Positions 34,634-45,823 of a DNA stretch of 64,000 nt are shown piece after piece. The stretch covers positions 9,025,761-9,089,760 of the forward strand of contig SMSO01000031.1 of NCBI GenBank assembly GCA_004764695.1, written 5' to 3'. The notes under the pieces are model-generated. The model worked only from the letters and a program-made list of their open reading frames with translations, made no database searches and was not told where the DNA came from. The translations under genes were made by a program, and so were the position numbers. The stretch is from Schizochytrium sp. TIO01 (Eukaryota; Sar; Bigyra; Thraustochytrida; Thraustochytriidae). Every line of letters starts with the position of its first letter. Within the stretch, counting starts at the first letter, position 1.

Positions 34634-36240
34634 GCACCTTTACTTTATGAAAGACTTGTCAAATTATTCTAGAAATACTGATCAATCAAGAAATATACTA
34701 TGCATAAAAATGGGTCTATTTCCAATTCCAACCAGGACATCAACGAAGACATCTTTGCTTCTGAGCGAATCTTTAAGCTTCAGATGATATTTTACAATAT
34801 TGAAATTGAAATTTAATCTAAGTTCGACTGTTAGGTTTGACACACTCCAGCTAGAAAGAGGACGCCTCTGTATGCGCCGTCTCAGAGACCAACTCCTAGA
34901 ACGGCCTCCTCAACGAAGAAGGGCTCCGGAAATAAATAAGGATAGCATTCGTAGTGGTCTGCTCATAGGTAGAACAGTGTGCTTGAAATGACCAATGCCT
35001 TCAGCTCCTTACTTTTGTGTGCTTCACTTTTACTCGAGTTTCGCCACGCAGCTCGAAGTGAAGTACTTCAACAATACTCTCTGACAAGGGCAAGTCTTCG
35101 GCCTGTTCATTTGCCAGCAATTCGATCTCATCCTATTTTCAGAGTTTTGTCCGCATTGCTTTACTTAATCCCTCTTTCCTGCATGCCAAATTTACCCGAG
35201 TACCTTCTAGTAGGTAAAATCATTTCTGTGCTCAGGTTACAACTACCTTGGCGGCACCATCGTGGCTTTCCAAATTCCTTTCATACCTGTGGTGCCACTC
35301 CATGCCAAAACTGGACCTCTATGACCAGAACAACATGGACATCAAACTGAATGACAGACTCGGAGGGAGACTATTTTCTGAGCTTGTCTCGACTGTTCCG
35401 AGTTTTGGCGGAGACCTTCCCTCGTTTCACAGGTTGTGTGTTTTGCTATTTTCACAGGTTAAATGGTCAATTGACCAATGGACGGTCGAAAACTGCATAA
35501 AAGAATTTGAAGCTCTAGGTACGATTCAGTACGAGCGGTAGTATTATTTATAGTAGGAGGACGAATCTATTTTGAAAGAAAAAATTAGGTGAGTATATCA
35601 AAAAGTGCACCTATCATTAAACTAGGTATCGTATACGTCAATTCTCTGTTCTTCTGATTCTTCCTCCCCGCCGATGACTGACTTTGAATTGGACGATTCC
35701 GTCCCTCAATCCCTTAAGCTCTCAGGAGAAGCAGGGTTGAAGAACCTGGAGAAGAACTTCAAATAAATAAATAAATAAATAAATAATGAACATCAGAAAG
35801 GAAAGTTAATTTATGTTTAAAAAAATAACGTGACCATCTTTAGCTCGCATCAACACAAAAACGAAGACAGAGACAAGGAAACTCTTCACATCCTAGCCCT
35901 TAAGGGCCCTTATAATCATGAATGCACTGATTGGATTGAGATTCCAGACTGACACCCATTTTCTTCACTCGCACGATCAATTCAATTGATCCGAGGTTGG
36001 CCCGATTTTTTATTTCGTCGTCGTTGAGTTCTGTAAAAATAAAGCTCTCTTTCAAGAAAAAGTAGGTAACTAACTATAGATAGAAAGAAAGGGAAAATAA
36101 AAAAGGTATCATTATTGTTTCTATTTGATTGATTGTTAAAAAACAAAACAAAACAAAAAACTTGTTTCAAATTTGTTGTTAGCTCAAAATTGGGTGAAAC
36201 GTGAACAATTGTGAGAACAAGTCACGGCAGCAAAGATGGA
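34634..36240. other. Intergenic interval with a possible split gene
   Basis: Plus-strand frames at 34979-35350 and 35248-35541 have partly protein-like composition; the second ends in VKWSIDQWTVENCIKEFEAL. GT-AG pairs with pyrimidine-rich ends lie between them, for example 35213-35234 and 35433-35457, but they would be introns of only 22-25 bases, so no gene model is offered. A (AAAT)n tract lies at 35760-35787. The rest is AT-rich with no recognised feature. Confidence 0.35.
35760..35787. repeat. (AAAT)n microsatellite
   Basis: Seven perfect units. Confidence 0.9.
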
Positions 36241-38103
36241 ATGGTGGTCGTTTCCGTGGGTCTGCCCGCCGCTAGCCGGCTTGGCAGCACGCTGAGTGCG
36301 CCGCAGGTGACTGGAAGCTGTCACTTGGTTTCACTACTCTCCTTTCCGCATCTTTGTGTCGTTCTCGACGCCGCCAAGACCGTCGAAGACATCCCAGACA
36401 CACAAAATGCCCATGGAGTCTCTCACGATGCTTCCCGTGGCGTCTCAAACAGCGACGAAGACGACAATATGAACATGGCTGTTGAAGATATCACTAAAGA
36501 CCGTGCAAAGCTCTCTGCGTCGCTACCGTGGGCAGGGTCACTGCAGGGTGTACGGCTCCTTGCGGGACCCGCTGGCGCTGGAGAGCCTGATGCCCAGGCC
36601 TGGGCCGCTGATGCCTCACTCTTCGTCGTTGCGTATGGTCAAACGCTGAGAGTTTTTGCACCACCAAGATCGAAACTGTCTCATCATAACGGTGGTGACA
36701 CTCCTGTTGCCTCCAAAACCACTCAAAATGCTCAGGATTTTGATGCCGGTAAGGACGATATTAACGTCTCTCAAAATGTGATTAGTGTGGACAGTGAGAA
36801 GGACTTTAGAAATCCTGCTCATACTGATCCAGCATTGGGCTTTGAGGGCCTTGATAAGAACTGGCCGACACAGACGCAAACGTTGGTGGTGCGACAGAGG
36901 GTTCGAGATTTGGCTTGTAGTAAGTGCTTATCCCGAGATCTTAATTGGATTGCTGTGGCGGGGGAGCATGGCGTGAAGGTCTTTGATTTGGAGCAACAAA
37001 CTCCACCAATTTACTTGGTCAGGTCGTTTGCAGTAAGCCTTGTCACCTTTCATGATAATGACCTGTTGGTATGCACAACCGACGGACATCTTGGTATTTG
37101 GCACTTGCCATCATCGCTCCAGGAGGCAAAGAGGGAATCTTCTCGGGCGCTTGATGCCGCGTGGCGAACAGTGATTGACATTTCAGGGAAATTCACATCT
37201 GCAAGTTTCACACCGGACGGCTCATACTTTTCGGTAGCAAGCTGGCGCGATGGAGTGTACATTTATGCGCGCACTAAAACCGGACAGTATGTTCTTGACA
37301 GACACATTGAGATTCACAGTGAGCTGTCGAGAACGATGCAGCATGCTATGCTTGTTTGCTTTTCGCTGACCCAGCGGCCGATACTAGCCTACACAACCCA
37401 TGACAATCGTCACATCAATTTTTATGATGTAATATCGCACCAGGAAGTAGCCCCTGCCTGGGACGACATCGGCGATGTTGTTACGGGTATGTGTTGCAGT
37501 ATGCGCGGCACACTTGTCATGCATACTCTCCATGGTCACCTCAGCGCGCGTAAGTGGCCATATCAAGATGTTGTCACGAGTCCCCCACCTCCCCGCATGC
37601 CTTCCCTCAATGGTTTGCCTGAGATTGTTGCTAATGAATTGAAGGAGCGCCATGTCCTGCGCCACATCGTTATGGATGGAATCCGCGTGATTCTCACGGA
37701 TGGTTGTGCGCACATTTGCTTTATGCCAAAACAAAAGTGGCGCGCCGTGGTAACACGAAGTACTGCGGTGGGTATAGTGACTGGTCGTATAGTGATTTTT
37801 GCTGGACCTGGTGCCTCAGCCAAAGCATTACACGCCAACATAGATACTTGCACTTTGGAGATACTTTCTGATGTGGAGCTCGTAGCTTTAGATGATTCGG
37901 TTTCCCTGAATGAGAACAGTGCCTCTGAGGCATCTTTTAATGAGGAAGGTGGTTCAATCTTGGCAAAAGCGATGCGACCAACGTTGAAATCAAGAGAGCC
38001 TAAACACATTTTGGGTGGGGGAAAAGATAAGAATGGGCGCATTCTTCTTGCCACCGTTTATGACGTCAAGCATATGCCAATGCTTGGTATCATACGTCCA
38101 TGA
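36241..38103 (+). CDS. Beta-propeller-like (WD40-type) protein of unknown role
   Basis: A 620-aa protein from the ATG at 36241; an out-of-frame ATG lies five bases upstream. Several blade-like segments end in a hydrophobic strand after a turn, such as NWIAVAGEHGVKVFDLEQ (about 237-254), DLLVCTTDGHLGIWHL (about 276-291), GSYFSVASWRDGVYIYAR (about 332-349) and LAYTTHDNRHINFYDV (about 385-400). Two disordered acidic insertions lie in the first third. There are no signal peptide or membrane segments. The propeller is inferred from the pattern; the specific family is not recognised. RIC1- or vesicle-coat-type propellers are possible comparisons but no diagnostic motif was seen. It is probably a scaffold in a larger complex. 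Confidence 0.7.
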   Translation: MVVVSVGLPAASRLGSTLSAPQVTGSCHLVSLLSFPHLCVVLDAAKTVEDIPDTQNAHGVSHDASRGVSNSDEDDNMNMAVEDITKDRAKLSASLPWAGSLQGVRLLAGPAGAGEPDAQAWAADASLFVVAYGQTLRVFAPPRSKLSHHNGGDTPVASKTTQNAQDFDAGKDDINVSQNVISVDSEKDFRNPAHTDPALGFEGLDKNWPTQTQTLVVRQRVRDLACSKCLSRDLNWIAVAGEHGVKVFDLEQQTPPIYLVRSFAVSLVTFHDNDLLVCTTDGHLGIWHLPSSLQEAKRESSRALDAAWRTVIDISGKFTSASFTPDGSYFSVASWRDGVYIYARTKTGQYVLDRHIEIHSELSRTMQHAMLVCFSLTQRPILAYTTHDNRHINFYDVISHQEVAPAWDDIGDVVTGMCCSMRGTLVMHTLHGHLSARKWPYQDVVTSPPPPRMPSLNGLPEIVANELKERHVLRHIVMDGIRVILTDGCAHICFMPKQKWRAVVTRSTAVGIVTGRIVIFAGPGASAKALHANIDTCTLEILSDVELVALDDSVSLNENSASEASFNEEGGSILAKAMRPTLKSREPKHILGGGKDKNGRILLATVYDVKHMPMLGIIRP

Positions 38104-39424
38104 GCCCTGTAATTCTGAAGATATCGATCATTAGCAGCCTTTATTTTAAATGGCCAAAACACTACCGATCATTCATTCCGTTCACTATTTTCCTTCTTTC
38201 TCGATTTTTAGGTCAATTGATCATTCTGCTACTGCTGATATGCAAACTTTTACACATCGTACAGACCCGCACTTGATGGAGAGTGTAGTTTCCTCATTTT
38301 TGTGTGTGTGCGTGTTTTTTTTATTCTACAAAAAAGATTAGATCAACAACGTTTCTGAATGTTGATCAAGACAACTAGAAATACCTAATAATAAGAGATG
38401 TAGACGTTTCTGTAATGTTATTGTGGTCATATTTTTAACATGTAGCACCCATAGTATATGCACATGTGAAAACTTGGACTCTGATAGATTCTTTGTTTAC
38501 TTTAAATAATGATGTGGATGGATTCGCGACTCCACAAGATACTCGACTAGCTAATTCATTTTGACAATCGAATGGAATTTTAAATACTGAATAGCGACAA
38601 GTCATGCAAATGTATTGGTGGGTTACGTAATACTAAGATATATCAAAGAAGAGTCTATTATGAACTGTTGTTATAATTCTTTCTTCAAAGGCGATAACAC
38701 GGCAGTTCCTCAAAAGTGCACAATATTGAGAAGAAGTTATTCGGACTCATTAGGACATAAGAGTTTACATGATGTCAGGGAAAAGGGCTGAGTTTTCTGT
38801 AAAAGCAAAAAGATATATTTGGTTGAAAGATGTGCGAATAGGGTTAGCCGCTCGCTATACCATGAGGAAGAATGCGAAAAAGCAGCTGTATGTTGGATTT
38901 CCAACGCGGAGATGATGGTTGAGAGGACGGATGCCGCCAGAGCCATGCAAAGGGTGTGCCATGTATCCTTCTGGGTCTCCCAGTCACATCACGAATCCGT
39001 TACATCAATGCCGACGCGCGAAGATGTTACATTCAGTGGAGTGATAAGGCAGCTGAGGATATCCTTAAAGGATGAAGATTCTTTTTCATGCTAGATACCA
39101 GATGTCCTTTGGGTAGTAAAGAACAGCATAGGCATAGGAGATTCTTTCAATAACTTCTTTAAATCCTGGGACCCATGATGCAATCCTATGACTCTTTCTA
39201 TTCGCTAGGTTGCGTGTTTAACTTCATCAAGGTAGACCTAGCTGGTTGAAATACTGGGCAAAGAGTGGTAAAGTTAAAATGAGGTAGTAGTTGTTGTTGA
39301 TCGTCATGAAAGAAGGAAGTGGATAGAGTAAGTAAGTAGAGTGTAGTGGTGCTCAAACAAAGATAATGTTGATTTCAAAGGGGTTTGATCGATGGGTAGA
39401 GTGAAGGTGGAACGCAAATTAATC
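38104..39424. other. Intergenic interval between convergent genes
   Basis: 1.3 kb between the 3' ends of the propeller gene and the eIF3h gene. AT-rich at the left, with no convincing frame, repeat or RNA gene. Confidence 0.6.
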
Positions 39425-40726
39425 CTACTGGGCCTGCGCGGCCTCGTGGCCTTGCTGCACAGCGTTGGACAGATACAGTTTAGAGAATCCAGAGCCGGAG
39501 AACTTGTTGACCTGCTCGCAATAGATGCCAATCTGCTTGAGGATGAGGAGGGACTCGAGGTTGGACTTGGTGTTTTGGGGCTTGAAGATAGGGTTGTTGG
39601 GGTCGCCGTTTTCTGGGAGGAGCGGCTCTCCACGCTCCTCACGAGCGCGGTTCTCTGCGCGACGTTCCTGGATCCATTTGATCTGCTCCTGCTCAATCGC
39701 TGCCAGCCGCTTCTGCTCGCGCTGGCGGTCCATCTGGTGAGCGTTCAGCTCGGTTACCTCCTCCAGCATGAACTCCAAGTTGGTCTCCAAGTAGGAGTTC
39801 GTGCTCAGGTTCAGGCGGTCAAAGTCCACGTCAAGGCGGTCACCGTTGCGGTCCTTGAGGTCCTGAATGAGCACGGTGAAGAGGTGTGCGTTGGTGATCT
39901 CAATGGGGACCTCCTCAAGGATCTCCTCGGCAGTGAGGTCCATATCCTGTCCTGCACTTGACATCACTGCGGAACCGTCGTTCTTAAGGCCTCCCACGGC
40001 TGCCACCACAGATGGCGACAGCTTCACGACACCCTTGTTGCCACTGCCGTTCTGCTTCTTGCGCATGAGCTGCACAAAGGCCTCAGAAAGCCTGTAAGCC
40101 TTGAAGTACAGGTTACCACGCTTGGTCTGGTGCGGGTCATACACGAGAAACACGGAACGCTGCACCACCGCGGCGTCAAGCTTGTCCTGCTCAGCAAACA
40201 TCTCGCGGATCACCTGAGCGTTACAGAACGAACTGAGAGACACAGAACGGTACCATCCGACGGGGTTGCAGTCCACGTTGATGTCGCGAAGGAGCTTGAG
40301 CATCTCGCCCTTGTACTCTGCCATGGCAGATGCCTCCTCGCGAGCAGCAGCAGCCTTAGCGGCCTCCTCCTCGTCCTTGGACCTCTTGCCGCCAGAGACC
40401 GAAGAAGAAGCGGCACCGTTGGGCTGAGGAGAAGGAAAGCAGTTGGTTACTTCAAGCTTCGTATCCACATCCATACCAAGAAGCGTACCCTTGCACAAGT
40501 TGGGCCAGGCCTCCTCGCAGTGCTTGATGACCTTGAGCAGCACAAGGCCGTCCACCTTGACTTTGTCGAGCTTCGAGGGAGGCTTGAGGGAGGCAGCGGC
40601 CACGCTAGCCACACCACCACTCTTACCCTGAAGCTTCTCAGCAAGAGTAAGGCCACCCTCCTTCTTGCCTTCAGAAGCGGCAGCGGACGCAGCCGCAGCC
40701 GAGGCTCCCCAACGAGGCACCGACAT
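39425..40726 (-). CDS. EIF3H: Translation initiation factor eIF3 subunit h
   Basis: A 433-aa subunit of the eIF3 complex, which assists 40S recruitment and scanning in the cytoplasm. The MPN domain starts at about residue 57 with VKVDGLVLLKVIKHCEEAWP, then LLGMDVDTKLEVTNCFPSPQ and NPVGWYRSVSLSSFC, all characteristic of eIF3h. Like other eIF3h it shows no JAMM metal-binding motif, so it should be structural. The C-terminal half has the typical EEVPIEITNAHL segment, a long charged helix, RGEPLLPE and a final LLILKQIGIYCEQVNKF segment. Lineage-specific Ala/Lys-rich insertions lie within the MPN domain. The gene is markedly richer in GC than its neighbours and strongly codon-biased, consistent with high expression. 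The start is the minus-strand ATG at 40726. Confidence 0.95.
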   Translation of the reverse strand: MSVPRWGASAAAASAAASEGKKEGGLTLAEKLQGKSGGVASVAAASLKPPSKLDKVKVDGLVLLKVIKHCEEAWPNLCKGTLLGMDVDTKLEVTNCFPSPQPNGAASSSVSGGKRSKDEEEAAKAAAAREEASAMAEYKGEMLKLLRDINVDCNPVGWYRSVSLSSFCNAQVIREMFAEQDKLDAAVVQRSVFLVYDPHQTKRGNLYFKAYRLSEAFVQLMRKKQNGSGNKGVVKLSPSVVAAVGGLKNDGSAVMSSAGQDMDLTAEEILEEVPIEITNAHLFTVLIQDLKDRNGDRLDVDFDRLNLSTNSYLETNLEFMLEEVTELNAHQMDRQREQKRLAAIEQEQIKWIQERRAENRAREERGEPLLPENGDPNNPIFKPQNTKSNLESLLILKQIGIYCEQVNKFSGSGFSKLYLSNAVQQGHEAAQAQ

Positions 40727-43700
40727 GATGTTGATCCGAGCGAGTTAAGTGCGAGAAACGAGAAAGATCGATCTGCTGTTCGACCAAGAGATTAGAGAAG
40801 CGCTCCACCAACCAGTCAGACGACGGGAGGCAGGCAGGAAGCAGGCAAGCAGTCGCCAGTGAAGAGCTCTGCGCGGAGAGAGGCAGGCCCAGACGATCAA
40901 GCTAGCAAGCGAGCGAGAAGCCCTTCCTTTGTTTAAAAGCCTTAGTTATTATTGGCGCTACTTATTGGTTGTTGGCCTTCTTCGCGCCCTGCTTGGCGCC
41001 CATCTTCAAAATACTCTATTGTGCTAAATGGAACAAGTACAGATTAAACCCGACCTATAATACATATCGAAAGACATACAATGAAGAATGAAGATAATCT
41101 GCACTTTGCACTTTGCAAAAAATAGAAAATTAGAACACCACTATCAAGACTATGGCAAATATGAGGATAGCGAGAGGTTGGTGTGCTCTAGGTGTTCTAT
41201 TTTCTGGCAGCATCACTAACTACCTACCATGTCTTGTCAATGACTTATGCAACATTGATTGTGAACTTGTGGAGAGGAGTCACAGTAGAGAATACAGGCT
41301 CGAAAGAAGAGTATAATGGTCAGACAATGGAGTACAAACGAAGATCAAGAAGGCAGCTTTAAAAAAAAGTCAATTGATCAAAATCAAATGATTCGTTTAT
41401 TGAGTCACAATTCATCGATTCATTTGGATCGAGCTCCGAGCGCCGGCGAGGAATAAAGCTAATGCGATGAGTCTGGAAAGTCGATCAATCTGATTTGAGT
41501 ACCTTACGATCCTTCCTCAATTTATTCACAGGAGCCTATCTTTTATTGTCCCATCCATCTTGATTCATCATTCATGAATCTAATCTTTCTCAAAGCTAAA
41601 GAAACTAATTCTATTTGTTCATCACCCGCTTCTAAGAGTCACCTATGATCTCATAAAGAAGAGAAACTCCTATATTGAAGGCCTAGCCTCGCCTAGTCTT
41701 CAAAATATGGGGAGTCTACTGTTTAAGGTATATGGGTTCTAATGAGCTCTCCGCCCTCCATCGCAGCCGCTCGTTTTTGCATAGAGTAACCCCCTCATAA
41801 TGCAAAGCCTGCGCATACAAATTATATGAAAGGTGGGGGTAGTGAGGGAATCATGACGAACCCTAAAACATCTACATTGAGGAGGGCATAAGAGTATGAG
41901 AGTGCTTTGACGACAAGTTTGAGCTGGAGAGGCCAGATTGGCAAGAATATAACATTTACAACGATAAGGCTGGGCGGCATGTTTGATCGTGCTCTTGGCT
42001 GGGTAATACCCACCAACTGATTCAATAACGGAAAATGGGATTAAGCTGGCGACCAGAATAAGTATAAGATACCTTCCTACTGGTTTTGATAGTCAACGTC
42101 ATATTCCAGGGTAATTTCTCAAAAGATCCATCAACGTGACGAATTTCTATTGGAGCAGAGACAGATGACATGCACGGCATCAAGTGACCTCTGATGTTAA
42201 TAATTTGGCCTGGCGGTTAAGCAGTAAAATTTGACATATCTACCCACTATCCTACCCGCTGGAATTATGATTTGAGTAAGCATTATCCAGCAACCACAGG
42301 GGATACCTCGGTAGCGGTCAGCTTGTTTCCTTACATGATGGGTAAGGTACCTACTACCTACTACCTACTTAACCTCCTACCACCATAGCACGCCACGGCA
42401 TGACTTCGCATTTTAATCAAAAAGAAACCTAAAAATAGGAAAGCTACCTCACCAGGGGAGGGAACACATCAAATAAAAAAGAGAACGTCATCGCTGAAAT
42501 GGAGATGTGATCATTGAACTAAGCTTGAGGTTTCCTTGTCGCCTCATTAATTCATCTTTACTTTTCTAGACTAATTGACGAATCAGAAACCACCGAAAAA
42601 CGGGGCAGATAATGAAATTAAAGATAAGTATACATTTGTTTACAGACCTAACGCTAGTGCAAGTGATAGATCTTCAACACATCATCACAAGTGGGCCCCT
42701 TATATAATGATCGCTTGCAAGTTTTTTGCGAAGAAAGTTTTCGAGATTAAATATCTAGTTGTAACTCGTTCTTCATCTTGAAATTTTAATACGAAAGAAT
42801 TTCTGAACAAAGCTCGCTTAATTGAACTACTTTGTCTGATAGTTTTTCTTTTGTCCGAAAAGGAACAGAGGAAAAGATTAAACAGGTAGAATATTCAGGG
42901 TGCCAAAGACTACCTTTGACAACAAGGAAATCAAAGCATTGGAATCTTCTAATTTTATATTATTAAACAGAGGCGATTAGATCAACAGGAAACGAGTGTT
43001 TGGCCAGTTTGTATTATTACATTAAATCAAATGCCTGCACATCCAATGATAAGAAGATAAGGGTAATGTGAAATTAGAATTATAAGAACACTAGTTTGGT
43101 CTGAGAACCAAGACATGGAAAAGCGAGTGGGCGAAATGAAGGACAACCTCAAATGGCGTGTGGCTAGAAATACTTCTATTAATCTCTCATTTATATTTTA
43201 AAATACTTGTATATATGTAGATTCGTTCTATTACTGAAAGGGTTTTCATATTATGCGATAGACAAGAGCAAAGCAGCTCAGGGTATATATCATCATTGTT
43301 TTTAAAATGAAGAAAGGCAAGCAAACTCCCAAACAGCAAGCCACCTTGTCGAAATTGTCCTGGACTAGCGTGCCCAACTTATCTGGAAGGCATATCTCTC
43401 AAATTCCATCATAACAAAAATGAATTCAAGGATTTTTTTTTTTTCATTCGTGGTTGTTGTGCATGTGGCAAGCATGAAGTAGTCGAAAGTAAAGTATCAG
43501 ACTATAAGAGAGAGTTTTTGATGAATTATTGATGAAAATGGTTTTAAAAAGAAACGATAATAATCGAAACGGTATTGACTTTGTAGTTGTGATTTCTGGT
43601 GCGGTGACTGCTGGTTGGCACAAAATCACACGATTTGGACAAGGGTTAACGTGAAAAGAGGCACTCTCTCCATTGCCATGCAAAGGACGGGGAAGAAAGA

Positions 43701-43744
43701 AAAGAGCATCCTGACGGGCCGGCAGACGTCATCAAAATGCGCGA
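40727..43744. other. Non-coding interval
   Basis: 3 kb between the 5' end of the eIF3h gene and the 3' end of the CNOT3 gene, both minus strand. The first 200 bases are GC-rich and probably hold the eIF3h promoter. Small TAGG/CCTA palindromes occur at 42304-42313 and 42345-42352, the second followed by repeated ACCTACT units. No convincing gene. Confidence 0.6.
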
Positions 43745-45823
43745 TCATGCCTTCTTTGTGGGTGCTGTAGAAACCTCGTCCTCAAGAAAAGCGTACTCAA
43801 AGGTAAAGTTAGGTTTGATACGCTGACCCCAATTGGTCTCAAAGTCAAAATAGACGTAAGTTCCGACTTCATAATCGTCCGTGGTTGTCCGTGGCTCTTC
43901 ATGACGTTGAAACCATGTGTGATACTTCTTATGGTACCGCCATGACTGACGTTTAAGCTCACGGGCAGCCAAATATTGCTGATGAGTGTTGGGTTGGTGA
44001 AAGAAGACGAAAAACAAGGTATCGAGGTCGACCTTCTCCATGAAAGCAGCCGAGTCGAAGCTTGCCGGGGGGTTTGCGGGGAAACTAGGCGGAGTTGAGA
44101 AAGGATTCCTTGGTGTGTATGTCTTGGTCCTTTCTGATTCCGCGGGCCCCGGAATATGCAACAAACTCGAGTCCAACATGGCGAGTTTCTGCCGCAGGTC
44201 AAGGCCGGGCAGAGTGATTTGCCGAGTTGGCCTCGGGTGAAGGATAGGGCCATCTGGCATATGTGGTACTTGTGCATGAGCTGCTACAGATGATTGTGAT
44301 GACTGTGAAGTAGAGCTAGCCTGTGCTTGCGTTGCCAACTGCTGCTGGGGGTGCTGACCAGTGGTCAACGGGGTTGGCTGCGACTGACCTGCAACAGGCG
44401 TCTGCGAAGAGCTCCCTGGTGGCAAAGCTGCTGCAGCTACAGGTGTTTGCAAATTCGAGGTTGGCTGCGCCGCCCCTGACGCAGCCACTGGTACTGTCGA
44501 AGGTGAAGGTGAAGGTGATGAACTTGCTGACACTGCTCCCGCTGGTGGCGGTAGCTGCTGTCTTGACCCAGGCGGTAATGGAACTGATGGGGTTGTGGAC
44601 GATGGAGATGAGTTTGCTGATACTGATGCTGATGTCGTTCCTGCTGCGGGGAGCTGCATTTGTGAAGAAGGCGTATGTACCCGATCCGTGCCTGCTGCAG
44701 GCAAGACATTGCCTCCTGCAATGGCTGCAGCAGTAGTTCCAGTTGAAATATGCGACTTTTCGTCGCCTGCAATGCGCTCCGCAGCAGTTCGCTCATCCAC
44801 GATCCCACCTTGCGCCTCAACTTCTTTCCTCTTAGTCTCTTCCTCTTTCTGACGTGCGAGCTCGAGCTTCTCTTTCTCTTTTCGTGCCTTTTGAGCTGCC
44901 TGCTGCTGCTCCAAAATGGCTGCACGCTGCTGCTGCTGTGCAAGGAGAACATCAGTCTCTGCAGACTCCTTCTCGTCCTTCTTCTTCTTTGTCTTGTCCT
45001 TTTTCTTCTTCTTCTTACCCTCGGCGTCCTCGCCCTCCTTCTTCACCTTTTTCTCCTTAACAGGTACTGCAGGTGCTGCGGCAGCTGCGGCAGCAGCAGC
45101 AGCAGCGGTGACAAGGCCTTGAGAAGCCATGCGCTCTTCTAATTCCAAAGGATCGTACAACGCCTCGTCGTTGTAGAAGTCTGGCTCCATGTTGCTTTCA
45201 ATGTAATAGGTGACGTCGTCCTTGATGTCATCCACCTCGTCGGGATCTACAACTCCGTTGTCTACAGCGCGGATAATCATCTCCAACTGTGCCATGTGCC
45301 ATTTGTGTTGTGATATTTTCTCCTCAAAATCTTTGATCTTTTCCGCATGTTTTGCCTTTTTCTTCGCCGTACTTGATAAGGACTCCACATCGGCCTCGAC
45401 ATTTTCGAGTTGAGCTTGAATATCCTCAATGCGATCTGCTACCCATGCTTTGCAATCCTCCTGGGCTTGCTCTTCTGCAGTTAACCTACCGGTCTTGCTC
45501 AAACCTTCCCGGCTATACGCTTTGGTTTTCATCTCACGCTCCAGCTCTTTGAACTTTTCCATTCTCTCCTCGACGGATCGCCTTGCATCCAATAATGGGT
45601 CCTTGTTGCGAATTTCTGCGTTGGCCGCCCATGTTTTCACCTGTTCTCGCAACCTCTGCAATTTTTTAATCTCCTTCTTCAAGTCTTGCTCGTATTTCTC
45701 CTTTTGGTTCTGCTGTGAAGCCGAGTGTACCTTGTCCCAAATATCGTCAAAAAGCTCATTCCCTTCCACGATCTTCTTCAGCACGCGGTCCACCTCCGCC
45801 AAAAGTTTCCTGTTGTTACTCAT
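43745..45823 (-). CDS. CNOT3: CCR4-NOT complex subunit 3 (CNOT3/NOT5)
   Basis: A 692-aa subunit of the CCR4-NOT deadenylase complex, which controls mRNA decay and translation. The N-terminal Not3 domain (about 1-225) begins NRKLLAEVDRVLKKIVEGNE and is a long coiled coil containing EKYEQDLKKEIKKLQRLREQ, which is diagnostic. A middle linker has an Ala run, a Lys-rich stretch (about 255-290), then Gln/Ser/Pro-rich disordered sequence. The C-terminal NOT box (about 590-680) contains LFFVFFHQPNTHQQYLAARE and KKYHTWFQRHEEP, the NOT2/3/5 signature used for dimerisation with NOT2. The start is the minus-strand ATG at 45823. The whole gene is one exon. Confidence 0.95.
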   Translation of the reverse strand: MSNNRKLLAEVDRVLKKIVEGNELFDDIWDKVHSASQQNQKEKYEQDLKKEIKKLQRLREQVKTWAANAEIRNKDPLLDARRSVEERMEKFKELEREMKTKAYSREGLSKTGRLTAEEQAQEDCKAWVADRIEDIQAQLENVEADVESLSSTAKKKAKHAEKIKDFEEKISQHKWHMAQLEMIIRAVDNGVVDPDEVDDIKDDVTYYIESNMEPDFYNDEALYDPLELEERMASQGLVTAAAAAAAAAAAPAVPVKEKKVKKEGEDAEGKKKKKKDKTKKKKDEKESAETDVLLAQQQQRAAILEQQQAAQKARKEKEKLELARQKEEETKRKEVEAQGGIVDERTAAERIAGDEKSHISTGTTAAAIAGGNVLPAAGTDRVHTPSSQMQLPAAGTTSASVSANSSPSSTTPSVPLPPGSRQQLPPPAGAVSASSSPSPSPSTVPVAASGAAQPTSNLQTPVAAAALPPGSSSQTPVAGQSQPTPLTTGQHPQQQLATQAQASSTSQSSQSSVAAHAQVPHMPDGPILHPRPTRQITLPGLDLRQKLAMLDSSLLHIPGPAESERTKTYTPRNPFSTPPSFPANPPASFDSAAFMEKVDLDTLFFVFFHQPNTHQQYLAARELKRQSWRYHKKYHTWFQRHEEPRTTTDDYEVGTYVYFDFETNWGQRIKPNFTFEYAFLEDEVSTAPTKKA

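Noticed and set aside
35248-35541. 97-codon frame ending in a helical segment, considered as an ESCRT-II type winged helix
   Set aside because: It starts with TTG, and the resemblance is too weak to name a family.
43732-44952. Frames of 137-181 codons overlapping the CNOT3 gene
   Set aside because: They are shadows of the Gln/Ser/Pro-rich CNOT3 linker in other frames.
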